A stretch of 52,226 bases of DNA from Autumnicola lenta (GCF_031846515.1 NZ_JAVRHO010000024.1:1-52226); one strand, 5' to 3'; counted from the first letter of the stretch, positions 36,503 to 45,639 are shown. Numbers and translations are program-made. Notes: a model not told the origin generated them from the letters alone.

Positions 36503-39500
36503 ATGTTAGATAAAATCATTGATTTTTCAATCAATAATAAATTTATAATTGGCTTATTAACCATTGTTCTTGTTGGATTCGGAATATGGAGCATGAGCCA
36601 GGTACCCATAGATGCTCAGCCCGATGTTACGAATAACCAGGTGCAGGTAATATCACAGGCTCCCAACTTAGGTACCGAAGATATTGAACAGTTTGTCACT
36701 TACCCCGTTGAAGTGGCCATGAGCAACCTTCCCGGAGTCTTAGAAATAAGGTCGGTTTCCAGGTTTGGCCTTTCAGTAGTCACCATTGTTTTTGAAGACG
36801 ATATGGGAACTTATCTGCCAAGGCAATTGGTGGGTGAAAAACTGAGGGCTGTGGAAGAAGAAATTCCCGAAGGATTTGGCAATACATTTATGGGGCCCAT
36901 TTCTACCGGACTTGGAGAGATCTATCAGTACACGTTGGAAGTAGCGGAGCCTTATAAAGAGGAATATAGCCTTGCTGAACTCCGCACGATACAGGACTGG
37001 ATTGTACGGCGGCAAATGGCAATGGTTCCTGGGGTGGTTGAAGTTAACGGCGTTGGCGGCCGTATAAAACAGTACGAAGTTGCTGTATATCCTGGTGAAC
37101 TCAGGGCGATTGGCCTTAGTATTTCAGATATTTTTACTGCACTTAAAAACAACAATCAAAACACCGGCGGAGCTTATATTGAACGTAACCACCAGGCAAA
37201 CTTTATACGTGGGGAAGGATTGGCGAGAAGTGTGGAGGATATAGAAAATATCGTCATTACAAATTCCGGAGGAGTGCCGATTACTGTAAGGGACGTTGCT
37301 ACGGTAAAGACAGGAAGTGCTGTGAGTTATGGAGCTCTCACAAAGAACGGAGAGGGGGAAGCAGTAGGCGGAATGATAATGATGCTAAAAGGCGCGAATT
37401 CTAACGAAGTCATAGAAAATGTAAAAACCAGGATAGATGAAATTCAAAAATCCCTTCCCGAAGGTGTTTCCATAGAACCCTTTTTGGACAGGAGCGAACT
37501 TATTGCCGAAACTACGGGTACAATTAGTGAAAACCTGATGGTTGGAGGTTTGATAGTAATTTTTGTTCTGGTTTTGTTGCTCGGGAACTGGAGGGGCGGA
37601 TTAATAGTTGCTTCTACGATTCCGTTATCGCTTCTTTTTGCTTTTATTTTGATGAATGTCTTTGATGTTTGGGCGAATTTAATGAGTTTGGGCGCTATTG
37701 ACTTTGGGATTATTGTGGACGGTGCTGTAATTATTGTAGAAAGTACCGTATTTCTCATTTACCAGAGGATCAATAAAAACAAGCAGCTAACTCAGGGAGA
37801 GAAAGATGAAATTGCTTCCGGTTCTGCAAAGAAGATGATGAATTCGGCGTTTTTTGGACAATTAATCATCCTCATCGTTTTCCTGCCGATCCTGGCACTG
37901 GAAGGAATAGAAGGAAAAATGTTCAGGCCCATGGCACTCACTTTTATGTTTGCCATGCTGGGCGCAATGATCCTGTGCCTTACGTATGTACCGATGATTT
38001 CGGCGTTGTTCCTAAAGGCGCCCACGACACAAAAAAAATCCTGGGGCGATATATTTATACTTTGGCTTGAAGCCAGGTATAAACCTCTTCTCAAAAAATC
38101 TCTGGATAAAGGAAAAGTTGTTTTAGGTGTAGGAATAGCCCTTTTAGTACTTGCTGTTTTCCTTTTTATCAGAATGGGGGGAGAATTTGTACCGCAGCTG
38201 GATGAGGGTGATATTGCTTTTCACATTATAATGAAACCGGGTAGTTCTTTAACTGAAGGAACAGAAACAGCCACCAAAATAGAAAAACTTCTGCTAAGTG
38301 AATATCCCGAAATTGAACAAGTAGTGAGCAGGTTTGGGGTTTCTGATGTGCCTACAGATCCAATGCCTATGGACCTGGCCGATAGCTTCGTTATTCTGAA
38401 ACCCCGTTCCGAATGGGTTTCAGCAGATACAAAAGACGAGCTTATAGAGAAAATGAAGGAAACCCTGAGTATTATTCCGGGGGTGAGTTACGAATTTACC
38501 CAACCTGTGGAGATGCGGTTTAATGAATTGCTTACCGGCGTTCGGGAAGATGTTGCCATAAAATTGTATGGCGAAGACCTGAACATTCTTGCTGACAAGG
38601 CTGAAGAGATGGGAAGTATTATCTCCACCGTAGAAGGGGTTGCAGATATGAAGGTGGAAGCTACCGCAGGCCTTCCCCAAATTACGGTGAACTATAACAG
38701 GAGCAAAGTCGCACAATATGGATTGAATATCAACGATCTTAATTCTCTGGTCCAATCTGCCTTTGCCGGAGGAAAGGCCGGGGTTATTTTTGAAGGCGAG
38801 AGGCGGTTCGAACTGGTCGTCCGTTTAGATGAAGAGCACCGTACGAATATTGATAATCTCAGGAACCTGTACGTTGCTTTGCCTTCAGGAAATCAGATTC
38901 CGCTCCGGGAAATAGCAGAGGTAAGTTATAAGCCCGGGCCAATGCAAATAAGCCGCGATAATACGAACAGAAGAATAAATGTTGGGGTAAACATCAGGAA
39001 TCGCGATGTAAAGTCTGTGGTAGAGGATATCCAGATAAAGCTGAATGCGGAATTTGATCTGCCGGCGGGATATTACATCAGGTACGGTGGAGCATTCGAA
39101 AACCTGGAAAGAGCAAGTAGCCGGTTACAGGTGGTAGTCCCCATCGCTCTGTTGCTCATATTCATTCTTATTTATTTCGCTTTAAAATCATTTAAACAGA
39201 CCACGATGATCTATGTAGCTATACCGTTGGCAGCTATTGGCGGAGTTTACGCACTGTGGTTGCGGGATATGCCTTTTAGTATTTCTGCCGGAGTAGGATT
39301 TATTGTATTATTTGGAGTGGCGGTGCTTAACGGACTCGTTTTGATTAGTGGTTTAAATGAATTAAAGGAAGAAGGAGTTACCAACCTACAGGAACGTATA
39401 AGCCTGGGAACACGCAGACGAATACGACCAATCCTGCTGACTGCCCTTACAGATGTTCTTGGATTTCTACCAATGGCCATTTCGTCATCGGCCGGGGCAG

Positions 39501-40843
39501 AGGTGCAAAGGCCGCTGGCAACGGTAGTAATTGGCGGATTACTAACTTCAACTTTTCTAACGCTGTTTATTTTACCTATTCTATATAAGATGGTGGAAGA
39601 GCGTTCTACCGGCAGGAACTTTATTGGGAAACCCGTGATTGCCACTATAGTTCTGTCTGTTTTATGTTTTGTTCCTAAAAATCTGACAGCGCAGGAAAGC
39701 GATGATTTTCCCGTCTTAACAATGGCTGAAGCAGAGGAACTAGCTGTTAAAAATTTTCCGCTGTTAAAAAATAAACAGCTTAAAGTAGAACAGCAGGAGG
39801 TTCTAAGAAAATCGGCGTGGGATTTTGGAACCACCCAGGTATTAACCGGAGGGGAAGAAATTGCAAATGACCGCGGAGTATATACCAGGCTGGGATTTCA
39901 GCAACAGGGAATTGATATTTTAGGGATAGCACCAAAACTGCGGTTGCAGAACGAGCGTATTACTTTAGCAGAAAAAGCCTTTGAACTATCGCAATTGGAG
40001 GTTTCCCGGGAGGTGAAATCTGCCTGGATTGAAGCTTTTGTAGCAAAAAGGAAATACGCTTTATTTTCAGAACTAGATTCTATTTATCAGCAGTTTGAAA
40101 GTGCGGTTTCTCTTCGGTATGAAGTAGAGGCAATTTCCCGACTGGAGATGATTACCGCCAGAAGTGAGGTTAGTCAGATAACAATACAAAAGGAACAGGC
40201 GTATACCGATTATTCCACTGCTCTTGAAAGGCTGAATCTTTGGCTGGGACAGGAAAATTATTATTCGGTGCCGGAGGAACTGGAGCCTCCGTTTATTGTA
40301 AATGAAGAATTTTTAGCTGAAAACCTTCAGGAGCACCCGATGCTGGAAGTTTCCAGGCAAAACGTGGAAGTAGCCGAAGCAGAACACAAGGCCACCAGGG
40401 CAGCTTTGCTTCCGAAGTTAAACTTGCAATACGGGGTGCAGGAAGTAAACGGTAACAGCGGATTTTACAGTTATCAGGCAGGATTGTCCATTCCGTTTCT
40501 TTCAGGAGAAACCTATGGCAATACACAGGCTGCAAAGATAGAAGCCGAAATAGCAGAGCGCACGGCGGGTTTTGAAAAACGACAACTGGAGGTGGATTTT
40601 TCACAGGCGCTAAAGAATTATCAGAAATGGAAGGCTTCCTGGGAATACTATAAAGAAGAAGCTTTACCCGTGACCGCCGAACAGCAGGAAGGCGCTCTGC
40701 TCGCTTTTAACGAAGGAGCAATAGCATATTTGGCATTTATCGATATCCTGGACAAGGTGGTACAGGTGGAATTAAGTGCGCTGGATTCCCTTCAGCAATA
40801 TTTGAAAGCATATGCAAATCTTCAATTTTTTCTTAACGATTAA
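36503..40843 (+). CDS. CusA/CzcA-type RND metal pump fused to a TolC-like outer membrane domain
   Basis: 1446 residues in two parts. Residues 1-~1045: heavy-metal RND pump (NNKFIIGLLTIVLVGFGIWSM, PIDAQPDVTNNQVQV, 12 membrane segments, GAIDFGIIVDGAVIIVE with the charged TM4 motif, 'GVREDVAIKLYGEDL', 'RRRIRPILLTALTDVLGFLP'). Residues ~1070-1446: after a hydrophobic segment ending LTAQ comes a TolC/OEP-like region (AEAEELAVKNFPLLKNKQL, repeated long helices, 'LPKLNLQYGVQEV'). Pump and exit duct are one chain, an arrangement known in Bacteroidota CusA homologues. It likely drives proton-coupled export of a divalent or monovalent metal. Followed 11 bp later by the adaptor. Confidence 0.93.
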   Translation: MLDKIIDFSINNKFIIGLLTIVLVGFGIWSMSQVPIDAQPDVTNNQVQVISQAPNLGTEDIEQFVTYPVEVAMSNLPGVLEIRSVSRFGLSVVTIVFEDDMGTYLPRQLVGEKLRAVEEEIPEGFGNTFMGPISTGLGEIYQYTLEVAEPYKEEYSLAELRTIQDWIVRRQMAMVPGVVEVNGVGGRIKQYEVAVYPGELRAIGLSISDIFTALKNNNQNTGGAYIERNHQANFIRGEGLARSVEDIENIVITNSGGVPITVRDVATVKTGSAVSYGALTKNGEGEAVGGMIMMLKGANSNEVIENVKTRIDEIQKSLPEGVSIEPFLDRSELIAETTGTISENLMVGGLIVIFVLVLLLGNWRGGLIVASTIPLSLLFAFILMNVFDVWANLMSLGAIDFGIIVDGAVIIVESTVFLIYQRINKNKQLTQGEKDEIASGSAKKMMNSAFFGQLIILIVFLPILALEGIEGKMFRPMALTFMFAMLGAMILCLTYVPMISALFLKAPTTQKKSWGDIFILWLEARYKPLLKKSLDKGKVVLGVGIALLVLAVFLFIRMGGEFVPQLDEGDIAFHIIMKPGSSLTEGTETATKIEKLLLSEYPEIEQVVSRFGVSDVPTDPMPMDLADSFVILKPRSEWVSADTKDELIEKMKETLSIIPGVSYEFTQPVEMRFNELLTGVREDVAIKLYGEDLNILADKAEEMGSIISTVEGVADMKVEATAGLPQITVNYNRSKVAQYGLNINDLNSLVQSAFAGGKAGVIFEGERRFELVVRLDEEHRTNIDNLRNLYVALPSGNQIPLREIAEVSYKPGPMQISRDNTNRRINVGVNIRNRDVKSVVEDIQIKLNAEFDLPAGYYIRYGGAFENLERASSRLQVVVPIALLLIFILIYFALKSFKQTTMIYVAIPLAAIGGVYALWLRDMPFSISAGVGFIVLFGVAVLNGLVLISGLNELKEEGVTNLQERISLGTRRRIRPILLTALTDVLGFLPMAISSSAGAEVQRPLATVVIGGLLTSTFLTLFILPILYKMVEERSTGRNFIGKPVIATIVLSVLCFVPKNLTAQESDDFPVLTMAEAEELAVKNFPLLKNKQLKVEQQEVLRKSAWDFGTTQVLTGGEEIANDRGVYTRLGFQQQGIDILGIAPKLRLQNERITLAEKAFELSQLEVSREVKSAWIEAFVAKRKYALFSELDSIYQQFESAVSLRYEVEAISRLEMITARSEVSQITIQKEQAYTDYSTALERLNLWLGQENYYSVPEELEPPFIVNEEFLAENLQEHPMLEVSRQNVEVAEAEHKATRAALLPKLNLQYGVQEVNGNSGFYSYQAGLSIPFLSGETYGNTQAAKIEAEIAERTAGFEKRQLEVDFSQALKNYQKWKASWEYYKEEALPVTAEQQEGALLAFNEGAIAYLAFIDILDKVVQVELSALDSLQQYLKAYANLQFFLND

Positions 40844-40854
40844 CAGCTATTAAA

Positions 40855-42054
40855 ATGAAAATAAAGACAATAAATACCAAATTATTACTCGTAATCTTTA
40901 CTTTTTTCAGCCTTACTTCATGTAAAGATTCTGAAGATAAAAATGAAATAGTCCCTTCAGAAGAACATAAAGATAAAGAAGGAGGTCACGATGAAATAGA
41001 GGAAGCCATGCTTTCCCGGCAACAATTTGAAGCTCTTGGAATGGAGGTAGATTCACTGCAGGAACGCAATATGGCAGGCTTTGTGGAAGCTAACGGGGAA
41101 CTGGAGGTACCACCGCAAAATGAAGCTTCGGTTACTGCTGTAATTGGAGCAAATGTGGTTGAAATAATGGTTATTGAAGGGGAGGAAGTACGTAAGGGAC
41201 AGGTGCTGGCTTATATTTCCCACCCCGATATTATCCAGGTTCAAACGGATTTTCTCAATGCCTCTAATCAGCTCAAATTCCAGGAGAAGGAATTCAACAG
41301 ACAACAGAAATTATATGAAGCCGGGGTAGGTTCGGGAGAAACTTTTCAGAGGGCAGAAGCCGAACTTCAGAATGCGAAAGGCAGGGTGCAGGGATTAAAG
41401 TCGCAGTTGCAGTTACTCAATCTAAATTCAGGAAACATTCAGGTGGGAAATATTAATCAGCGTATAGCCATAAAGAGTCCTATTGTAGGTACTGTGCAGG
41501 AAACAAATGTAAAAACCGGACAGTTTGTAGAAGCACAAACCTCGATGTTTGAAGTGGTGAATACCCAGGATGTGCATGCCGATCTTATGGTCTTTGAACG
41601 GGATATTTCTAAGGTCACAGCCGGGCAGGAGGTTATAATTATTGTAGAATCACTGGGAGGAATGGAACTTAATGCTGAAATTATCTCTATTAGTAAATCT
41701 TTTGACAGGGAAAGAAAAGCTGTGCATGCACATGCCGAAATAAACAACAGGCCAGGAAACCTTATTCCGGGAATGTATGTTCGCGGAAGGATTTTAACCG
41801 ATAATTCTGAAACTACAGCCCTTCCTGAAGCTGCTATTGGCCGGGATGGTGATGATTTATTTGCTTTTAAGGCAGAAAAGGAAGGAGATGCCTGGAGTTT
41901 CCAGCCGGTGAAAATTACCACTGGTGTGAGTAGTGGAGGCTGGGTTGCTGTTAACTTTCTATCTCCGGTAGCACCCGGTACGCAGTTCGCTTACAATAAT
42001 GCTTATTATTTACAGGCTCAAATGCAAAAAGGAGAAGGTGGCCATAGCCATTAA
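40855..42054 (+). CDS. RND efflux periplasmic adaptor lipoprotein (CusB/CzcB type)
   Basis: 399 residues. Lipobox FFSLTSC (Cys ~23), then a charged linker with a His-rich patch (EEHKDKEGGHDEIEE). Barrel-sandwich: 'NEASVTAVIGANVVEIMVIEGEEVRKGQVLAYIS', coiled-coil hairpin around 'QVQTDFLNASNQLKFQEKEFNRQQKLYEAG', second lipoyl half 'RIAIKSPIVGTVQETNVKTGQFVEAQTSMFEVV', and a beta-barrel/membrane-proximal domain. C terminus GEGGHSH adds His. Links the RND pump to its TolC-like part. Confidence 0.9.
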   Translation: MKIKTINTKLLLVIFTFFSLTSCKDSEDKNEIVPSEEHKDKEGGHDEIEEAMLSRQQFEALGMEVDSLQERNMAGFVEANGELEVPPQNEASVTAVIGANVVEIMVIEGEEVRKGQVLAYISHPDIIQVQTDFLNASNQLKFQEKEFNRQQKLYEAGVGSGETFQRAEAELQNAKGRVQGLKSQLQLLNLNSGNIQVGNINQRIAIKSPIVGTVQETNVKTGQFVEAQTSMFEVVNTQDVHADLMVFERDISKVTAGQEVIIIVESLGGMELNAEIISISKSFDRERKAVHAHAEINNRPGNLIPGMYVRGRILTDNSETTALPEAAIGRDGDDLFAFKAEKEGDAWSFQPVKITTGVSSGGWVAVNFLSPVAPGTQFAYNNAYYLQAQMQKGEGGHSH

Positions 42055-42076
42055 TAAAATTTGCTAATTCTTAATT

Positions 42077-42706
42077 ATGAAAGATCAACAAAGGGAAAGT
42101 AATTTAAGAAAAGGAAGAAATGTCCAGACCTTTAATATTATCTATGATAGTGTGGAGGTCCTGGTTTCCTTAATTGCAGGATTTTCTTCCGGTAGCTCTG
42201 CCTTAATTGGTTGGGGGTTGGATAGCGTTGTGGAAGTTATTTCGGGAAGTACACTTTGGTGGCGTCTTAACGGCGAACTGAATGATATAAGTAAGAAAAA
42301 AGTGCAAAGGAGGGAAAGGATCACGCTGTTTGTTATTGCCCTTTCCTTCCTTTTAATAAGTACTTTTATTACATACGATTCTATCACCAAATTAATTAAT
42401 AAAGAAATTCCTGATTGGAGTACAGCGGGATTAATAATTCTGCTGGTTTCCCTTGTGGTAAACCCATTCCTTATCTGGTATAAATACAAATACGGCAAAA
42501 AACTTGACAGTAAGGAATTAATTGCAGATTCCAAGGATACTTTTGTTTGCCTGTATCAAACCATAGCCGTGCTGGGAGGAATCCTGGCAGTACATTTTCT
42601 CGATTGGTGGTGGGCAGATCCCGTAGCTGCCCTTCTAATTGTTCCCTATGCCTTAAAAGAAGGCTGGGAGGCTTATAACAATGGTAAAAATGTAAAAACG
42701 GAATAA
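42077..42706 (+). CDS. CDF-like cation transporter without a C-terminal cytoplasmic domain
   Basis: 209 residues, five to six membrane segments. 'SGSSALIGWGLDSVVEVISGSTLWWRL' and 'ELIADSKDTFVCLYQTIAVLGG...WWADPVAALLI' are the TM2 and TM5 metal-site regions of cation diffusion facilitators, but the usual His/Asp ligands are not complete (Asp and Asp seen). It ends right after TM6 (length ~210 against ~300), so the regulatory cytosolic domain is absent. Lies 22 bp after the adaptor, so co-transcribed. Confidence 0.75.
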   Translation: MKDQQRESNLRKGRNVQTFNIIYDSVEVLVSLIAGFSSGSSALIGWGLDSVVEVISGSTLWWRLNGELNDISKKKVQRRERITLFVIALSFLLISTFITYDSITKLINKEIPDWSTAGLIILLVSLVVNPFLIWYKYKYGKKLDSKELIADSKDTFVCLYQTIAVLGGILAVHFLDWWWADPVAALLIVPYALKEGWEAYNNGKNVKTE

Positions 42707-42731
42707 CTTTACCACCTCCCGGGCCTGGTGC

Positions 42732-42752
42732 TTAATTTGGCAATTTTCGATA
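42732..42752 (-). repeat. Dispersed intergenic element core
   Basis: TTAATTTGGCAATTTTCGATA on the plus strand, between the convergent efflux and riboswitch operons. Confidence 0.65.
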
Positions 42753-42772
42753 GATAATGGGAAAATTAGGTC

Positions 42773-43066
42773 TTATACAATTTCTTTTGGTTCATCATCA
42801 TTTGGCAGGAGCCTGAAATTTTCAATTTTCTTTCCTTTTAAGTGAGACTGATATTTTTCAAGAAGGGGCTGTTCCAGCTTAAATTCCCTGTATTCGTCAG
42901 GATTCATTATGGGGATCCCTTTTACCATAGGATAAATCCTGTTGCAGCTTTTGCAGGTTAGAAAACCTTCAAGAATGTTTTCTTCAACATCTTTGGTGAT
43001 TATGGTAAGCTGTAAATCTTTTTTATCGAAAGGACAGCATAATTTATTAATTGTGGCTATTTTCAT
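42773..43066 (-). CDS. Trm112-like zinc-binding protein
   Basis: 97 residues. Core 'INKLCCPFDKKDLQLT...GFLTCKSCNRIYPMVKGIPIMNPDEYRE' has the zinc-knuckle Cys pair and the YPI-x-x-GIP motif of the Trm112/UPF0434 family, with a 30-residue extension. In eukaryotes and archaea Trm112 proteins activate class I methyltransferases. It overlaps the ThiE-like gene by 20 bp and is the last gene of an operon whose first gene is a methyltransferase, so it could be that enzyme's partner (inference). Confidence 0.75.
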   Translation of the reverse strand: MKIATINKLCCPFDKKDLQLTIITKDVEENILEGFLTCKSCNRIYPMVKGIPIMNPDEYREFKLEQPLLEKYQSHLKGKKIENFRLLPNDDEPKEIV

Positions 43067-43703
43067 TTTTTATACGCTTTAATTCTGATAAATATTCTCT
43101 GGTTGCCCGTTTTGGATCTTCGGAACTCATAATTCCCGAAATAACTGCAACACCTTCAAATTTGATATTCTTTAAATCTTTAATATTTTGATACTGAATA
43201 CCGCCAGCAAGAAAAATGGGCATATCGGTAATTTCCCGGGCTTTTTTTATTGTTTCAAAAGAAACCAGCTCACAACTGTTACTGGTTTTAGACGGAAACA
43301 TGGAACAAAAAGAAATGTAATCCAGCTTATTCTCTTCAGCCCAATTAATTACCGACAAATTATTGGTGCAAGTCACTCCAAACATACAATCTGCACTCAA
43401 TTCTTCTCGTAATTCGCTGAAATTTTCAGGAATTATATCAAAATGAATCCCATCTGCATGGGTAGACTTCTTAAGGTGCCAGTTATTGTTTAAAAATACC
43501 GGTACATTCCTGGAATGGCATAAATCACAAATCTCATTTACCAATTCCACCTCGTCTATAGACGGAGGGAAATTATCCCAGATTTGAACGACTGCAATTT
43601 TTTCTTGGAGGACTTCATTTAATTTTCTGAATAATTCATCCCTGTGCATGGAAGGATCCAGAACAAGATAAAGTCCGCCTCTTATTTTGGCAATTTTCGT
43701 CAT
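43047..43703 (-). CDS. Divergent ThiE/TenI-like TIM-barrel protein
   Basis: 218 residues from ATG 43703, which overlaps the upstream stop as ATGA; a TTG two codons earlier is possible. ThiE couples pyrimidine and thiazole phosphates to thiamine phosphate. Conserved: 'ADGIHFD', 'SMFPSKTSNS' (the GPiFPTxTK loop), 'FLAGGIQYQN', and 'VAVISGIMSSEDP'. But the diphosphate-binding QxREK motif is replaced by 'QIWDN', and ND by NN, so canonical synthase activity is doubtful; a TenI-like or modified role is possible. TPP riboswitch control supports a thiamine link. Confidence 0.7.
   Translation of the reverse strand: MTKIAKIRGGLYLVLDPSMHRDELFRKLNEVLQEKIAVVQIWDNFPPSIDEVELVNEICDLCHSRNVPVFLNNNWHLKKSTHADGIHFDIIPENFSELREELSADCMFGVTCTNNLSVINWAEENKLDYISFCSMFPSKTSNSCELVSFETIKKAREITDMPIFLAGGIQYQNIKDLKNIKFEGVAVISGIMSSEDPKRATREYLSELKRIKNENSHN
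43682..43700 (-). repeat. Dispersed element core inside the ThiE-like gene start
   Basis: On the minus strand ACGAAAATTGCCAAAATAA encodes codons 2-8 of the ThiE-like protein (TKIAKI). The same core is otherwise intergenic in this window. Confidence 0.5.
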
Positions 43704-44755
43704 TTCCAACCTGAATTTAATGCTTTAAAGAATGCGCTCCAGTAGGGATCTTCAGAAGGGTAGGGGAGTTCTTTATTAATTCCGTTCTCCATTAGCTTTA
43801 TTCCTTCTTCCTTTTCAGTAATTTCCCCGACAACGGTGCAGCGAATATCTTCTTCATTTAGTCTCGCGATAACATCCTGCTCACTTCCTTTTTTGCAGGT
43901 AATAATCATAGACCCGGCACCAATACTGAACCGGGGATCTATGGAGAACAAGTCGCAAATCTGCTTTTGTACGTTACCAACCGGTAACAATTCGTTATAT
44001 ACCTGGGCTCCGTTTCCAGATGCCCGTGCCAGTTCATAAATTGCACCCAGAACTCCGCCCTCTGTAACGTCGTGCATAGCCGTTACATCTTTATGTTTCT
44101 CTTCTTTACCTGCGGCCGCCAAAGCATCTTTTAAAGATGAGGTCTGATAAAAATTGTTGCAGGATTCCTCGTAAATTTCGTGTCCAAGTTTCTTTCTTAT
44201 AGTTTCCGGAAAGCTCATTCCCAGGATAGAAGAGGAGGATAAGGCACATTGTTTTGTCACGAGGATAACATCATTTGGATTTGCATTTTGGGAAATTAAA
44301 ATATCCTTTTTAGGAGCTACGGTAGAAAAAGTACCTCCGCCCGATATTGTGGAATTTTGACCCTCTATAAATCCTGTATGACCGCCGGTAATGGCTAAGC
44401 CTATATCATCAGAAAACTTGTGAATATACTGCCAGTAAGTTTTAAAATCTTCCCTGGAAAACCCCGCAGGTAAATTCAGCACCACTTGTCCATACATAGG
44501 CGCAAAGCCGGTAGTGGCCATGTCATTTGCCATTAGGTGAACAGATAACCAGGCAGATTCTTCCAGGCCGAGAGAAGGAATAAGAGAAAGCGGATCGCTG
44601 GTAGATGCGAGCGCAAGTCCGTTAGGAAGATCTACTACAGAAACATCCACACCAAATGCGGGACCTACACTAACTTCCTGCCTTGAACGCCCGCAGTTAT
44701 TAAAAATAATCTCTTCAAATGTCTCGTCCTGAATTTTTCCCAGTTCCTTGCTCAT
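43700..44755 (-). CDS. AIR synthase-related ATP-binding protein (PurM/ThiL/HypE superfamily)
   Basis: 351 residues. 'VGPAFGVDVSVVDLPNGLALASTSDPLSLIPSLG' and 'WLSVHLMANDMATTGFAPMYGQVVLNLPAG' are the N-terminal AIRS domain of the PurM/ThiL/HypE group, 'ITGGHTGFIEGQ' the ATP-linked Gly-rich turn, and 'AMHDVTEGGVLGAIYELARASGNGAQVY' the C-terminal domain. ThiL (thiamine phosphate kinase) belongs to this superfamily; the metal-binding 'DDAA' is altered to DVSV, so whether it acts as ThiL or as a HypE-like enzyme is open. Second gene of the riboswitch operon; TAATG overlap with the methyltransferase. Confidence 0.8.
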   Translation of the reverse strand: MSKELGKIQDETFEEIIFNNCGRSRQEVSVGPAFGVDVSVVDLPNGLALASTSDPLSLIPSLGLEESAWLSVHLMANDMATTGFAPMYGQVVLNLPAGFSREDFKTYWQYIHKFSDDIGLAITGGHTGFIEGQNSTISGGGTFSTVAPKKDILISQNANPNDVILVTKQCALSSSSILGMSFPETIRKKLGHEIYEESCNNFYQTSSLKDALAAAGKEEKHKDVTAMHDVTEGGVLGAIYELARASGNGAQVYNELLPVGNVQKQICDLFSIDPRFSIGAGSMIITCKKGSEQDVIARLNEEDIRCTVVGEITEKEEGIKLMENGINKELPYPSEDPYWSAFFKALNSGWK

Positions 44756-45477
44756 TAGTCTACATCTTTAAATTGTACATATAAGCCAAAGAAGTCGCCA
44801 TAAGGAATTCCCCATTGCTGTACAGGAAACCATTTGGGCAGCCCGGTGCAGGACCATTCGATCGAGTACTCTCTGCCTTTTAGAGCTTCATTAATAATAG
44901 AAGTCAACTTTGACGGTGTATAAAAAGTTGCAGTAAGATAAAACGGATTTTTACCAAAAATTTCCTGAATCCTTCTCCGGACAACCTTAGGAGAATTTCT
45001 GTTCATCATTCCCATTGCTATTCCATATTTTCCAACTCTTGCTGCTTCCTGTATCACTTTTACGGGATCTTTATAATATTCGAAGGTGGTTATAAAAGCC
45101 AGGGAGTCGAACGTATTATCTTTAAAAGGCATATGATGAGAATCGGCCATTACCAAATCTCCGTCGAACAAGTTTACAGCCTGGGAAAGCATTAGCGGAG
45201 AAATATCTCCTCCGGTAGCTTCAATACCAATTTCTTTCCACCAGCGTGTAAACCGGGTTGTTCCACAACCAAATTCGAGTAATGTTTCAACCCTTGTATC
45301 TTTGGATACAAGCTGTTCCATTACTTTTTTTTGCCAGACTTCAGCACGTTTGTACCTTCCTTCATACCATTGCTCATAGGTGTCTGTATGCTCTCGGTTA
45401 AAAAACCATTCCGGCCTTTCCTGCCAGTTCTGATGTGTTTTGGGAAGTAATTGAAAGTTACTTTTTTCTATCTCCAT
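44755..45477 (-). CDS. Class I SAM-dependent methyltransferase, first gene of the riboswitch operon
   Basis: 240 residues. Rossmann motif I 'TLLEFGCGTTRFTRWW' and acidic residue after 'ATGGDISPLML', then 'VMADSHHMPFKDNTFDSLAFITTFEYYKDP' (motifs II/III). N terminus rich in Trp/Tyr/Phe (HTDTYEQWYEGRYKRAEVWQKK). It is placed directly after the terminator of a TPP riboswitch. The substrate is unknown; regulation points to thiamine or a precursor or analogue. Confidence 0.8.
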   Translation of the reverse strand: MEIEKSNFQLLPKTHQNWQERPEWFFNREHTDTYEQWYEGRYKRAEVWQKKVMEQLVSKDTRVETLLEFGCGTTRFTRWWKEIGIEATGGDISPLMLSQAVNLFDGDLVMADSHHMPFKDNTFDSLAFITTFEYYKDPVKVIQEAARVGKYGIAMGMMNRNSPKVVRRRIQEIFGKNPFYLTATFYTPSKLTSIINEALKGREYSIEWSCTGLPKWFPVQQWGIPYGDFFGLYVQFKDVD

Positions 45478-45493
45478 TTTAGTAGCTTATTTA

Positions 45494-45540
45494 AATAAAA
45501 ACTCCAATCTATTATTGGATAGCCAGATAGAATGGAGTTT
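45494..45540 (-). terminator. Riboswitch expression-platform terminator
   Basis: On the minus strand AACTCCA-t-TCTAT, loop of about 14, ATAGA-t-TGGAGTT, then TTTATTT. A 12-bp stem broken by a single T/T mismatch with a T tract, 20 nt after the TPP aptamer and 17 nt before the methyltransferase ATG, suits control by transcription termination when TPP is bound. Confidence 0.85.
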
Positions 45541-45560
45541 AAAATGGAAATATTTTAAAG

Positions 45561-45633
45561 CTGCATCCCTACGTTGGCATTATCCATTTCAGGTAGCGGG
45601 TATTATCTCAGCCGTTACAGGCACCCCGTGCAA
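45561..45633 (-). promoter_or_regulatory. TPP riboswitch (THI element)
   Basis: The minus strand has, in order: P1 strand TTGCA, CGGGGTGCC, GGCTGAGATAATACCCG (pyrimidine-sensing CUGAGA), GAAATGGATAATGCC, ACGTAGGGA (pyrophosphate helix) and P1 mate TGCAG. These are the conserved elements of the TPP-binding aptamer in the right order and spacing (73 nt). It precedes the methyltransferase/AIRS/ThiE-like/Trm112 operon. Confidence 0.97.
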
Positions 45634-45639
45634 TAATTG

